Shown here piece after piece: positions 37,301 through 49,720 of a stretch of 64,000 nt of DNA. The stretch comes from Prunella strophiata (lineage: Eukaryota > Chordata > Aves > Passeriformes > Prunellidae), in the NCBI GenBank assembly GCA_036583965.1, contig JAZBQD010000014.1, positions 69,781,056-69,845,055 of the forward strand, given 5' to 3'. Position 1 is the stretch's first letter, and each line of letters opens with the position of its first letter. The translations under genes were made by a program, and so were the position numbers. A model generated the notes under the pieces. That model was not told where the DNA came from. It searched no databases and saw only the letters and a program-made list of their open reading frames with translations.

Positions 37301-38500
37301 CCTGTGAAAGGAGGGGCTCGCTGAGACACCAGGGGCTCAGCAGGACACCAGGCTTTTTGTGGCAGGTGTCAGCTGTGTGTCCATGAACTTCCAGAGTGAT
37401 GGGATAATCTGTGAAGGGCCTGGAAGTGCTATGTGGTTGATGATTCATGCATGCCTCTCCCGAGTGGGTTTGTTCATGCGAGTTGTTGCTGAGCAGCTGC
37501 CTCTTGAAACTTGAGCATTACTTTGATTTTTTTGTTTCTTGTTTTGATTGCAAGTTGATAATTAATTCACACTATAAATCCATTTTATTTAGAAGGACTT
37601 CTAATCCATTTATTGTGAAGATCTTTTCACTGCACTTGCCTACCTGACCCCTCTGTGTGTGTGGCACGATTTTGTGGTGGGGCGGATTTATCCCCATGTT
37701 TCATGGACCCCAGGCAAGGCAGTTTCAGAGAAAAGGGATTCAAACATCCTCACCAGTGGTTAAAAAATTCTAGAAGTATTTGAAGTCCTGCCAAATGGGG
37801 AAAGCAAAGGACAGACTTAGTCCCCTCCCTTTTGTATCCAAATTTTTATCTTACTACGGAAGTTAGATAAAAAGAAACGTTCAGCACTGTGGCCCTCATG
37901 AAACATGAGAAAAAATGGTTTTACTTTCTTTTTCTAGTCACTTTTTTATGAGAGGAAAATGGTTTGGTTCCCAAGAGTCATCAATCAAATTTCTTTCTCC
38001 AGCAAAGCCAGACTTTTTGTTGATGTAGGTGGAAACTTGCCAGTCTGTTGTCTTGATGTAGGATAAAAGAGCTTTCAGACAGAGCCCAAGCTTAATTCAA
38101 TCTCCTGGGAAGAGTCCAGGGAATTGTTGTGGAGATCAGGAGGCTTTGCATGGAAACAGAGAAGATCCAGGCAGATCTGGTGCCATGTCTGAAACCTAGA
38201 ATGGCTGCTTAACCTCTCTGGATCTGCGTGTGAAATCAGGCAGTGCTTCCAACTTTTGGCTGTTGATTTATGAGTGTTTGTAGGTGGTTGGGTGATAACT
38301 GAATGAGCTTCAGGATCTGGGAGTCTGATTAATGTTGTCTCTTCCTCACTTGCCGCTAATTGTGAAAAGGGTTTGGGATCCACTGGTGATATAGTGCAAG
38401 GAACCTTCAGCTGAGTCTAAGAGCTGGACATTCTAAGCAAGGCTGCAGCCCCTTGCCTTGAAGAATAGTAAGAACAAGAATTAAGTTTTCCAAACTGTTC
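34344..38500. other. 4.2 kb segment absent from the second copy; possible retroelement insertion or misjoin
   Basis: After the shared TTTCTCTC at about 34343, this sequence departs completely from what follows the same point in copy 2 (46744 onwards). It holds a CpG-rich block (34.78-35.34 kb), an A-run at about 36676-36697, an AATAAAG signal near 37047 followed by ordinary AT-rich sequence, and short open frames on both strands without any family I can name. One 62-codon minus frame (35692-35880) has a hydrophobic leader-like stretch. I found no matching terminal repeats, so the retroelement reading is only a possibility. Confidence 0.4.
34780..35340 (+). mobile_element. CpG-rich block, possibly LTR/leader of a retroelement
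   Basis: A sharp change to CpG-rich sequence, with a short AT-rich motif (GATAAAGATTCATAATAAG at about 34921) just before GC-rich leader-like sequence. This is reminiscent of an LTR R-U5 junction followed by a leader. No primer-binding site could be assigned and no paired LTR was found. It could equally be a small promoter island of an unrelated locus. Confidence 0.25.
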
Positions 38501-39000
38501 NNNNNNNNNNNNNNNNNNNNNNNNNNNNNNNNNNNNNNNNNNNNNNNNNNNNNNNNNNNNNNNNNNNNNNNNNNNNNNNNNNNNNNNNNNNNNNNNNNNN
38601 NNNNNNNNNNNNNNNNNNNNNNNNNNNNNNNNNNNNNNNNNNNNNNNNNNNNNNNNNNNNNNNNNNNNNNNNNNNNNNNNNNNNNNNNNNNNNNNNNNNN
38701 NNNNNNNNNNNNNNNNNNNNNNNNNNNNNNNNNNNNNNNNNNNNNNNNNNNNNNNNNNNNNNNNNNNNNNNNNNNNNNNNNNNNNNNNNNNNNNNNNNNN
38801 NNNNNNNNNNNNNNNNNNNNNNNNNNNNNNNNNNNNNNNNNNNNNNNNNNNNNNNNNNNNNNNNNNNNNNNNNNNNNNNNNNNNNNNNNNNNNNNNNNNN
38901 NNNNNNNNNNNNNNNNNNNNNNNNNNNNNNNNNNNNNNNNNNNNNNNNNNNNNNNNNNNNNNNNNNNNNNNNNNNNNNNNNNNNNNNNNNNNNNNNNNNN
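38501..39000. other. Assembly gap, 500 N
   Basis: Exactly 500 unknown bases, a size typical of an arbitrary scaffold gap. Translated frames crossing it are meaningless. Confidence 1.
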
Positions 39001-40958
39001 ACACAAAAACAAAAAAACAAACAAACATCACGCACTTAACTGGCAAAAAAAAAAAACAAAAAAAAAAAACAAAACCACAAGCAAAACGCTGCCGCATCCC
39101 CGCACCTTCCAGACAGCGCTTCTTAGGAGGGGGGGTTTTAGGAAGGGAGGAGGCGGAAGCACCTAATACACAACCTCGCTGGGAGGAGCACCACGCCGTA
39201 ATTAAAATCACAGAGACGCCAAAAGACCGTGCCCCCGTGCCCCGCTGGGTCCTTGCCTGCCCGCTCGCGGATTCTTTACCACAACACCCGGGGGAAACAG
39301 GGCAGGAAAGAAATAAGTTAGCCGCGCTTTCCGCCCTCCAAAATTTGTGCAAGCTCGAGATAAGTCCTAGGAAGCTGCGAGATCGGCGGGTTTAATTTTT
39401 AAAAATCCCCTTTGGCACCGCATTGTTCCAGCGGATCGAGGAGCATCCCCCGGCAGTCCGCGGGGGGGTGCGGGTGGCGGGGTTCCCGGCCCGCCCGCGA
39501 ACCTCCCCTCTGCACAAAATCACCCCCCACGGGTCGGGGAAGTGCAGATCCCCTCGCTTTTCCCAAAAACTCGCTCCCAGAGGCAAGCGGGGGACGCGGG
39601 GGGGAAGCTGTGGACAATCAGGGCGTTTTCCCGGCGTGGACAGGGCATGGGAGAGAAGAGAGGGGCGCGGGTGGGGGTGGAAGAGCTTTTTCGGGAGAGG
39701 AGAGGTGCGGAGCCACACGCGTTCCACCGGGTCCTCACAGGCAGGGCAGGGCGAGCCCAGCCCCGCATCCCTTCCCGGCACCGGGAAGCACAGAAAAGCA
39801 GATGGAAGCCCGCCGCGAGGAGGGAATTCTCCGGGCTGGCGATGTGTTGGAGCAGCCACATGCCAGCCGCTGCAAACCCAAACAGCCCTGCTGGGGGTGA
39901 GCGGCGAGGCGAGCGGGTTGTTTGTCTGGGAGGAAAGAATCAGCTGCTGCCGGAGTATTAGTAAGTAGTATTAGATTTCCAGCGAAACAACGTGGTTCCA
40001 GACCAAAACAACGCGCGGCTCGGTGTTCAGATCACTTCTCCCCGGTCTACATAATTTAAGAGGGCATATGTCTGATAAACGCAGAGCATCAATACGCAGG
40101 TTTCGGTTGCAGCACACAACATGCACCGGAGGGAAAGGAGGGAGGCTTAGCAGCGCTGACCTCCGCAGCCGGGATTTGGGCAGGAAACTCTCCGGCACCT
40201 TGCAGGAAGGGAAGCGACGGGGGTCTGCCCTTCCCGCTAGGTGTTCAGCCACCGGGGCTGGCCGCTGTCCCCATCCATCGGTCACCCGGGAGGTGTTATC
40301 CTCCCCGGGAACAGGGCTCTGCCTCCAGCCCCGTCCAGCCTGCACAACCTCACCCGGAGCAGGAAAGTTTGCACATGCCTCCAGCCCCTTCGCCCGAGGA
40401 GAGCTGTGGAGCATCGGAGGGGGAAAATGCCCCCCGAGGGGAGGAAAATCCGCAGCCGGGGGATGCCGAGGGTTGGTGAGGGACGGGCTGAGCCGCCGGA
40501 GCGCCGCTAGTCCTCCGGGGAGAAAAGTTGAGCCTTGTGCATGGGGGAAAAGCCATCGGGGACCCGGGAAAGGGGACACCGGGCACCGCGTCCCCTGCGC
40601 GCTGGGGATTGTGGAGAAGGGGGGCTCCCCGCCGCGGCCCCCCGCCCAGCATCCTCCCAAGCCGGGCCGGGAGGGGCCGTGCCCCGAGCCCCCCGGACTC
40701 AGCCCGCCGTCCGCCGGGGGGTCCCTGCCCTCCACCCCAGACCCCCTTCCCGGGACCCGGGGTGGGGAGCAGCGGCCTCCCGGAGCCCCCCCTGCACTGC
40801 CGCCAGGATGCGGAGGCAGGCACCGCTGCAGCCCCGCAGCCCTCCCGGGGCATCCTCCGGGGCATTCCTCCCGCTGCCCGGGCGGGGGCGGGGGCTCCTT
40901 ACCTGGGAATGCTCCCTCGCTTGCTTTGGGGTGGTTTTTGTGTATATAGATATGTGAG

Positions 40959-40989
<31 letters not shown>

Positions 40990-42560
40990 ATATTTCTCTC
41001 CTCTCCTTTCCCCCCACTTCAGTCTTCAGAGCAGGCGCCGCATTGACACTGCAGATGGTCTCTGTGTGCGTGTGTGTGTGTGCGCGTGTGTGCGTGTGTG
41101 TCTCTCTCCAATCCCAAATACTCCACGGAGGCGGAAACACGGAGCCCCTCTCTCTGCACTGGGCAAACCGTGTCTGGCTCGCCCAGAGCCGGGCTGGGGG
41201 GGGAGAATGGAGGGGGGGAAAACGCAGCTCCAGTTTTCACTCCCCCCCCCCAAATCACCACCTTCCCTCCCCTCCCTCCCTCCCTCCCCCAGCCCTTCCC
41301 CCCCCCCCCCCGCCTCTAAATCAGCCAGGAGTGGGGGAGCCGGGCAGCGGAGCTGCAGGCAGGGATGCGGGCAGGGATGCAGGCAGGGATGCGCTACGGG
41401 GCCATGCCCGGCTCCGCGGCCTCCCGCCCGCCGGGGAGGGCTCGCACTGCGGCTGTCTCGCCAGCCAGCCCTTCCTCCCCAGCCCTCCTCTCCAATGGTG
41501 GCTGCGGAGCCGGCTTGGACACCCAGGCTCTTTTGCAAACACAGGCACACACCCCTTTCCGAAAAAAAAAAAAAAAAAAAAAAAATTGAAAAAAATAACC
41601 GGAGAGGTGTAGAAGTGCTGTGGTAACAGCAGCCCAATGCACGGGGGAGGGATAATAAAAAATAATAAATAAAAAATTGAAGCGGTAATAAAAATCCCTT
41701 TCTATCCTTTTTTCTCTTTCTTTCCTATTTTTTTTTTTTAGCTTTGCAGAGAGAGTGGCCGGTTGCTCCTCCTTTCTCCAGCCCACCCACCTCCGGGAGA
41801 GGGGAGAAGGCGGAGGAGCGCAGGTTGTCTCTGGAGGGGGTCCCCCAAGGCGCTTTTCGTCGTCCTAAAGTTTGCAGGGGATGGGAAAGGTTTGGGGCCG
41901 GGGAGGGGAGCGGGGCCGCCTGCCGGGGCTGCCAGCGCCGCCGCCGCCGCTCTGCCACGGCTGGAACTCCGGCTGCCTGGATTCCTCCTCCTCCTCCGGT
42001 GCCTTCCCTCGCTCCTACTCACTACTGACACCTAGGATCTCCAGCCTGATTGGGCTAATTGGGAAACGTCTCTGCCCAAAAAAAAAAAAAAAAAAAAAAA
42101 AAGGAATAAAACACAAAACCCACTCACGGAATCGACCGCATCTCGCTGCCTGCCCCCATCTGCTCCTCAGAAGAGCCTTTCCCGGCTTTGCCTGGCATCT
42201 CCCTTCCCTTTTCCCTGCCTTCCCTTCCCTCTCCGGGCTGTGCCCCGCTGCTTTGCTGCGGCTCGGACCCAGCGAGCAGGGGAGAGCGGGAGGCTCAGGG
42301 GAAGATCAATCTCCCAGCTCGGGCGAGCAGTAATCCCGGAGAGCGGCTGCAAGCTGCTCCCCTGGCCCGGGCTGCCTTTAATTCCCGGCAGCCGCAGGAA
42401 TAAAGGTATTTTTTTAGAAGCTGTTGGTGGTTCCTACCTGAGTTTGGTGTCCCCCAGGCTGCCGGGGAGGCAGACCCCACCCCAAAAGTTCATTCCGTGT
42501 GTGAGAGCCGCACTCCTCCCTGCGGGTGATGCCAGGGCAGGCAGCCAGGGATGCTCTCAG
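39001..42560. promoter_or_regulatory. CpG island, second copy
   Basis: A repeat of the island described at 25.86-30.15 kb. The minus-strand donor CCCAG|GTAAGG is preserved with the exon end at 40903. It probably represents the same genomic locus, not a second promoter. Confidence 0.6.
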
Positions 42561-42889
42561 GGTGTTGATAGCAACAGGGCTGCTCCCCAGAGAGCCCCGA
42601 TTCCCTGAGGATGGGAGCTTCACAAAGGTCTGAAGAGGAGGAGAAGCAGCTGGGGGAGATCTCCTCTGCTTCCAGGGGGGTTGACCAGGGACAAAACTCT
42701 ACAAGTGACCCTGCAGCTTCCCCTTCCCCAGCAGGAGGCAAAGGCATCCGGCAGGGGTGCAGGGGGTGCCCGGGAAAGGGGGTCCCAGCACCCACGGCAA
42801 TCCATACCCCAGATCAGAGGCAGGATTTGCCTCTCCAGGGGTTGTGCAGCACCAAACACAGCAGGACTCCCCCTCCTCCCCACGGCCTC

Positions 42890-43535
42890 CACCATTGACA
42901 GAAAATCAGGCTTAATCCGAGCTTAGTATTTTTAATTATCTTAAATTTATGCCACAAAGCACGGGGGCCGGGGGCTGTCTATTTGCATCCTCTGAGATAT
43001 TTATTTAGAAACAATATCATGTTTTCCTTAAAACAAGTTTTATCTCCCCGGCGCGTGCCTGCGTGTGCGCCCGTGTGTGTTTTGCCTGAGCTCTGGTTTA
43101 CATTTCCTGATGGATGGATGGGGATTCAGAGCCCTTTTTTCTTTTTTTTTTTTTTTTCTTTTTTTTTTTTTTTTAAGGTGGTGCATAAAATGTATTTATT
43201 ATTCTTTATCTCCTACCTCTCGCAAGGAGTCATTTGTTTTCATTCAGAGAAATGAATGCGATGTGAAGCCTGAAGAGTAATAACACAGCGAAATGACAAC
43301 AGAGGAGCGAGACAGGAATCTGAGAGATACAATGGCAGGTTAGTAACCTCTAAAGATCACTGCTGCTCTGAGTGCTACACTGTTATTGAGTGTCCAGCCT
43401 GGCTGGCAGCTCCATTTAATAAAAACATATGAAAATCTCAAGGAAATTTGGTTTAAAACCTGTCCCGCTAAACACGGATAATCTGGATATGCCCAGATTA
43501 CTCCCCACTAGCTGGTGGGGAGGGAGAAATTAATA
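42890..43535. promoter_or_regulatory. Possible conserved non-coding element (copy 2)
   Basis: Second copy of the block at 30470-31110, with very few substitutions and a longer T-rich run. Confidence 0.3.
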
Positions 43536-46500
43536 CCAGTTCTTTCTGCTTCTTAAGACAATGGCAGGAGTCAATAGATGTTTGGGTTCATGAAGGAGTG
43601 AGTGACAAATGAGACTTTATTTATAGGCCTTTCATGAACCGGGCAGCGGGGGTGGCAAAGGGTTGGGGCTGGAAAACCCAAATGACCTCCCCTGACCTGT
43701 GAACTTCTGCAGCAAAAGGGCCCAAGGACAGGGAGGGCTCAGGCTCACCCTGGTGTCATCCAGTGGATATTTGTCCCCCCAAGTCACAGCAGAGATCACA
43801 GAGAGGTGCTGAGCACCCCCTGCTCTGCTCCAAGGGGAAAACCAAGCAGCACCAAAGCTGCCTCAGCATCATCTGGGATGAGGCAAAATCCTCTTGTCTC
43901 CATCCAAACAACCTCACACACCTGATTTCCCTCCCACTGCCCCAAAAGATCCCCCATTGCCCATGAAGTCCTGGGTGCCAACAGCCTCCCTGAATCCCTC
44001 TGTGGTTCCTTGCTCACTGATGCATCCTTTCATTTCTTGCCTGTTACCTGAGCCACACACAGTGACACACAGGAGTCACTTCCACCAACACCCAAAGAAC
44101 TGAAAACACCTATTTTTGCCAGGACATCCACCTGTACACTTTGATACTCCAACAACAGAGGACGAGCCAATTAGGAGAAAGAAGAAAAAAATAATGTAAA
44201 AAAATTAAAAAGAAAAAGGGAGAGAGAAGGAAAATCTAAATTAGATTGTGCGGGGATTTTTCTATTATCCTTTTCCCCCGCCATTTTACAAGTTTGTGAA
44301 AGCAGCGCGGTGTTTAAGTGGCTGGAAGCCGGAGCTGGCTGTTACAGCTCCGGGCTGCAGCGAGCGCAGGGGCGCTCAAACCCAACATCGCAGCGCCACC
44401 TGCAGCGACCGCGCTTGGTGGCACCTGCAAAATCCCTCAAACCGGGACAAGCCTTCCAAAAAATAGCCCGGGGAGAGGGCTGCTGACTCAAAATCTTGCT
44501 CCTTTAGGTCTCTTTTTCACCCCTTACTCCCCTCCAGTCTTTCAGGTCCTTCCAACTTGCCCCTCTCTGTTGATACACGAAAGAAAATTGGCCTCTCCTG
44601 GGTAGCTGTCACCATCCCTGCTGCTGACAAAGGATGTCTTTATCGTGCTTGTGGAGGGTGGAAAATTCGGTGCAAGCTGGTTTAAAGCTGGGCCGGGGCT
44701 CTGCGTGCTCACTGTGACACCCCGGGGAAGGACAGGGGGAGCTCTGCCCCTAAGGGCAGCTCTTGGTCTGGCTTCAGGGGTGTCACTCAGATTTTGGCAG
44801 TGCTGCCAGCTTCAGGAAGGGTTGTGCTGGTAGAAAATGAGATGAGATTGCTACCCAAAAAAAATGTAAGAGAAGTGTGCAGGGAAGAGCAGGATTGTGT
44901 CACTTGGTCACCTTGCCTCCCCCTTCTTCTGTAGCATTGTACAACCAATTTTGGGTGATGGGTGGAGAAAAAAGCTTTTGGGAGGGTCCATCTCAGCCAC
45001 CCTCTGTGGTTTGTCCAGCATTTCCTTCTGGGGGGCTTCCACACTGGATCCCCTGAGAAGCCCAGGGTGTCCTGGCACAGAGCAGAGGGGTGCCACGTTC
45101 CCTTTCTCCTCTGCCACTGATTTGCTGCACAGCCTCTGGCAACTCCCTTAACTCCCCTGCCAGTCTCTGCAGGGATGTTTTTTGGGGCAGTTTTTATGGT
45201 AGGACATTTATAAATAACATTTTTATCAGTTATCCAGCATCTCCCTCCTCCCAGCCCTTCAGCAGGCATGATGAACTGTCAAACAGAGGCAAGGTTTGCC
45301 TTCTTTTTTTTTTTTTTTTTTTTTTTTTTGACCACTTGTTTGGATGTTTTTGAGGGAAGCAAAATCTCCATTTATGTTGTCCCAGGCTCAAATCCAGCAA
45401 TTCACAGGAGCCACAGACCTGCAGGGTCTGACTGTCCCCTCCCTCTCTAGAGCTCCTTCCCATCAGGGTGTGTTCCAGTCCATGTTAGCACCTGGATTCA
45501 GACACCAGCTCACCAACCCCTCAAGTTAAAGATGTCCAGAGTTCCCAGCCCAAGTTTCCCCTCTTTGCTGCAATTTCATTCCTGTTTTCTCCCTTCCCAT
45601 TCCCTCTTCTCTGCCCCCCTGCTCCAACTCCAATCTCCCCAGCAAAGTGCCACTTCCACAGAGGACCTGCCCTTCCAAGCAGCCCCAGGGATGAGAGAGA
45701 TGCTCATTCCCCATCCCCACCCACCCACCCACCCCGAGGGGATTTATCATCTACTCAGGCCGACAGCATCATCTGCACATCTTCCCACCCCGTCCCAACC
45801 CTCCCCCTGCCCTCCTTGCCCTCCCCGTTCAAACTCCCCCAGGGACAATTTTTCTCCTTCCCCCTTCAAATATTTGCCGACCATTATCGCCTCTGGTCAC
45901 ACCCAGGCTGTCATTTGTCCAAACAAAACAGCAGGAGGAGGGACAGGGGAGAGGGGCAGGTGGACGGAGGCACGGTGAGATGGGAGCCAGGGGAGCAGTC
46001 AGCCCATAATGATAAGGGCACTGCAAAACCCAGGCTGGGGCTGGCCAATTTAATGAGGGGATGCCTGAGAGGGGACCGAGGGAGAGGAGTGAAAGGGAAA
46101 AATATTGGAAGCAGGCAGGTGGAGTGATAAGATACAACTGCAGAAAGTCAGAGAAATTCATTGTTGTTTCATTTTGGAGGACAACACCAGGAGGAAGAGC
46201 AATCAATCCCTGCTGAGGAGGGCTGGAGAGCTTTGGGGCAAGATAAGCAGGGATGAGATGGAGAAATGGGTAAAGAGTCAGAGGGAAACAGTCCAGGGGC
46301 ACACAGGAGGAGCTGGAGACTGTCTGGAAGGAGAGAGGGAAGGCTGGATTCAGCTGAGGAGAGGCAGCCCTCAAATCAGAAGAAATCCAAAGGGAAATAG
46401 GACAGCCTGGAGAGGGGAAGGGCCTTATCCACAGATCAGGGCTTTGATTTGGGATTTCAGAACCTGGGCCAGACTTGCTGCTGGTGCAGCTCCTGGGTGA

Positions 46501-46743
46501 TGCTCCAGTGGGTTCCAGGAGAGGGGTGAGGAGCCAGGATAGAGCTGCAGGGATTTTCACAGAATTTGCAGTTGGTAACACTCTAGAAAGGTCTTTTGGG
46601 AAGTTTGCCTTCCTCAGATAGTGGGGAAAGGATACACAAAATGTACTTTACAGCCTACCAGATCTCACAGCTAATTGTGGATGTTGCTGGAGGCTAATCC
46701 TGAATAGGGGGGATTTGTAAATCTTACCTTGGCATTTCTCTCA

Positions 46744-48098
46744 CTCAGGGAACATCCACCCATGCCACCCACTTCCAAAAACTTCCAGGAATAAAATGTC
46801 CCTGCTGCCTCTCAAATCTGGCTGAAAATGCCCCAAACCAGCAGTGGGCCCTGCAGACAGCAGGGGGTGAAAGGTTTCTTTTGTTCGAGCCCCGAGCTCC
46901 AAAGAAAACCAGAAAAACACACAAACCAAGCCAAACATTTGTGCTATATTTTCTTGCTGCAATTCATGCTTTTTAAGCCAGTTGGAGGCAGGGAGGAGGG
47001 GGAATGTTGGCCCATCTTTTTTAGCACGTGGGGCTGGCAGCACTCTGATTTACCCACTTAGGGAACGTGGGAGACAGGAGAGGGGGAGAAGCAGCAGCTC
47101 ATCTCGGGATGCTGTGGGAACCCCAGTGAAGAATAGCTGTTCTTACGTGTCAGCTCCATCACCATGGCATCAGGGAGGGAGAACACAGGGAGAAATGACA
47201 GAAAACAGGGGGAGAGACTGAGGAGACAAACAGGAAGGGCAAGAGGAAGATATTTCCCTGATGGGCAGTGTCACTTGTTAAATAGTTGATGTGTGGTACC
47301 CTGGGCTTACAGACTGAGTCCTTTAGACAGGACCTCTTAGCATGTTCCCAAATTCACAAGAGCAGGTCCTTTCTGGAATGCTGGAGTGAGGCTGGTGCAG
47401 CCTTCCTAAAAACTGTAATAAAAAATTAAATATATTCACATATAAGTGAATATTCACAGAGAAGACATCTGCTTTCTCCCCTTTGTTCACTGCTAGGACC
47501 TGTACAGAACACATGGAATTCACTCTTATTTTATCCTGGGTGGATTCATCCATGGTGAAAATGGACTGTGCCAAAAAACAGCTTTGAAGACCTGTGGGCC
47601 CCTCTGCAGTGCTACAAACTGATGGTGCAGCACCTCAAGTGTACAAATCCCAACTTTTCCCCTCCTAATTCTATTTTTTGTTGTCCTCCTTCCACCTCTA
47701 TGTATATTTCCAAGCAGATTGGGATAATGGTCTGGAATTCAGCCTTTTGCCACTGGGGGTGCTTGGGGCCACCACCCACTCTCACATCAGCAAAATCTGG
47801 GATAAGAGCCTTCCCCTCTATAGGGGAACACATTCAACACGTGTTATCCCTCTGGATGCTCCCATCACCAGTAAATAAGTATTTATTCTGTTTCTGGATC
47901 ATGCTGAGATCTCCCCCTCTCTGCTTTCCCCACTTCCCCACCTCATGGAGAGCTCTCCTTAACTCAGGAGCAGCAAGAAGGGCACAATGGATTTTTCTCT
48001 CACCCCTGGATTATTCTGGATTATTATTCCACCACTCACCCAAACCAGTGCATTGGCTGGGAAATCTCAAATTGGCAAACCAAAACTGCTGGAGCCCT
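46744..48098. other. Non-coding sequence right of the duplicated block
   Basis: Unique sequence; no exon, RNA gene or mobile element recognised. Confidence 0.5.
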
Positions 48099-48628
48099 GG
48101 CTGCTGAGAGTTTGGGACTTTCTGTGCTGCCAGACACTGACCCCCAAGAGAACTCTGCACTGACCTGAGGCTGTGGAGAAGCTTCCAGAATGGAATGATG
48201 GAACTGGGATTGTGGGTGTGGAGTTTGAATAGAAGTGTGAGATATCACAGGGTGGGAAACTCAGAGTTTAAGGGTTTAGAATATAGCAATATATATAAAG
48301 CAAGATGGAGGTTTTGGGGCAGTGGCTGGTCCTTCTCCTTCTTCCCCATGGGTTTGGGTGGTTTTGTGTAATTGGATTAAAAAGTCCCCATTGTGGGGTA
48401 CAGGTGGTTAGTTATTGGGTTAAAAGTGAAAATAATTTAGGTGTCATTTCTTAATTGGACAGTTAAGCCTTAAAAAGCCTTGTAGAGAGTTACAGCTCCA
48501 TTTTCAATTTGTGAAGGTGAAGTACTGTAGAACTCACAGTTTGTGAGACTATAACATAGATAAGAACTAATAAACATCTGAGTCCAAACAAAAAATATAA
48601 TCTCACACATTTAATCCCAACCTTAACA
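48099..48628 (+). mobile_element. Solo LTR of an endogenous retrovirus (family A, copy 2)
   Basis: Matches 8383-8911 along its whole length in the same orientation, including TTTGGGACTTTCTGTGCTGC near the start, AATAAACATCTGAGTCC near the 3' end, and the terminal AATCCCAACCTTAACA. No internal retroviral genes are attached. Confidence 0.65.
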
Positions 48629-49119
48629 GAAAAAAGAAACAAAGAGTCTGCACAAAACCACTACACCATCATGTGCTCCTGTTGGGAATCTGCTCATCCC
48701 AAATCCCTCCCATGTTTTGGGTCATCTGCAACACCTGCATGTCTCCCCTTCCTCTTTCCAAACTCTCCAGGAGCAGGGGATCTCTCATGTCTTCAAGTTG
48801 CTCAGCTCTTGAGGTCAAAGCTTTTGAATAAAACCACCCAACATCATCTCCTCAAACCCAGGTCACTGTGTGCAGCTCCTGACACCAATATTCTTATCAA
48901 AACCTTTGAATTAAGTTGTTCCACTCATCTCTTTGAAACCATTTGCCTCCCCCCCACCACCCCACAAGCAACCAGGCAGAATCCTCCTCCCCCTTCCCTC
49001 CCAACACCTCCAGTGCAAAATCCTCTCGGAAGGAATCAAAGCTGCTGGAGGTGTGAGCTGGCCACGCACGTTGTAGCCCTTTATTATCTGGGGACCCCCA
49101 CTCAAATGTACAGAGAGAT
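48629..49119. other. Non-coding sequence
   Basis: Unique, C-rich on the plus strand; no gene recognised. A 154-codon plus frame here lacks any domain. Confidence 0.5.
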
Positions 49120-49720
49120 AATGTTAATGGAATGATGCATTTGCTCTGATCTGGAGCTGTCTCAGAAAGATAAATGCCGAGGCGAAGCAGAAGCGTTTAA
49201 TCAAAAAATAAACCACCTCAATATGTTGTGCATTATTATTTTTTTTTCCCTCCTAAAGAAGCAAAGCTTGGTCCTGTCACAGCATGTTATTTTGCCAGCA
49301 TTATCTCTGTTATTTCTAAATAATTCCATTTAGTGCTGGTGATGGGTAGGAGGGCTGAGATACAAAATCAAATTAATTAGAGTGACCCAACAAACTCGTG
49401 TTTGCATTGCGAGATGCAACATGGCAGCAAATCTCGCTGAGAACAAATTGCATTCAAATTAATTTAAGAAAAAAATAATTTGGGGCAGATCAGGTTTATT
49501 TAGGATCAATTTTAATAAGCTAAAATAAAGTCAAGGCAGTGGGTGATGCCATCAGCCAGTCAAAAGCCAACTTTGATAGAGGTTTATACAGCTGAATGAC
49601 AGTTACCTTCCGAGCCATTATTAGAAAAGCTGGGTTTTTTTGGAGTGGCTTGGACACAATTAAAAGAGCACCTCAATTACAGCTGCTGGAGATATTCGTA
49701 ATGAATAAATTATCCACTAG
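49120..49720. promoter_or_regulatory. Strong candidate conserved non-coding element upstream of PLXNA4
   Basis: 600 bases of AT-rich, repeat-free sequence packed with TAAT/ATTA cores (CAAATTAATTAGAG, TTCAAATTAATTTAAG, CCATTATTAG), retained CpGs (GCCGAGGCGAAGC, TTGCGAGATGC) and no low-complexity decay. This is the typical look of vertebrate developmental enhancers, and the position upstream of a neuronal guidance gene fits. Not verified by alignment. Confidence 0.4.

Larger units (their letters stand above)
39001..46743 (+). repeat. Long direct repeat, copy 2 (about 7.7 kb), begins at the gap edge
   Basis: Colinear second copy of 26726-34343. The first base after the gap already lies inside the repeat. 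The first kilobase carries many short insertions relative to copy 1 (about 155 extra bases), a low-coverage contig-end pattern. The right end continues into unique sequence without a break, so this copy probably has the true right flank. Confidence 0.95.

Noticed and set aside
38407..39352. Minus-strand frames of 184-311 codons across the gap
   Set aside because: Most residues are unknown because they cross the 500-N gap.
45829..46581. A 250-codon minus-strand frame in copy 2
   Set aside because: The corresponding copy 1 frame is shorter and altered by small indels; serine/proline/leucine-rich with no family resemblance.
39001..46743. A second, paralogous plexin promoter
   Set aside because: Near-identity, start at a gap edge and error-like indels at contig ends make an assembly duplicate more likely; no second plexin coding exon is present.
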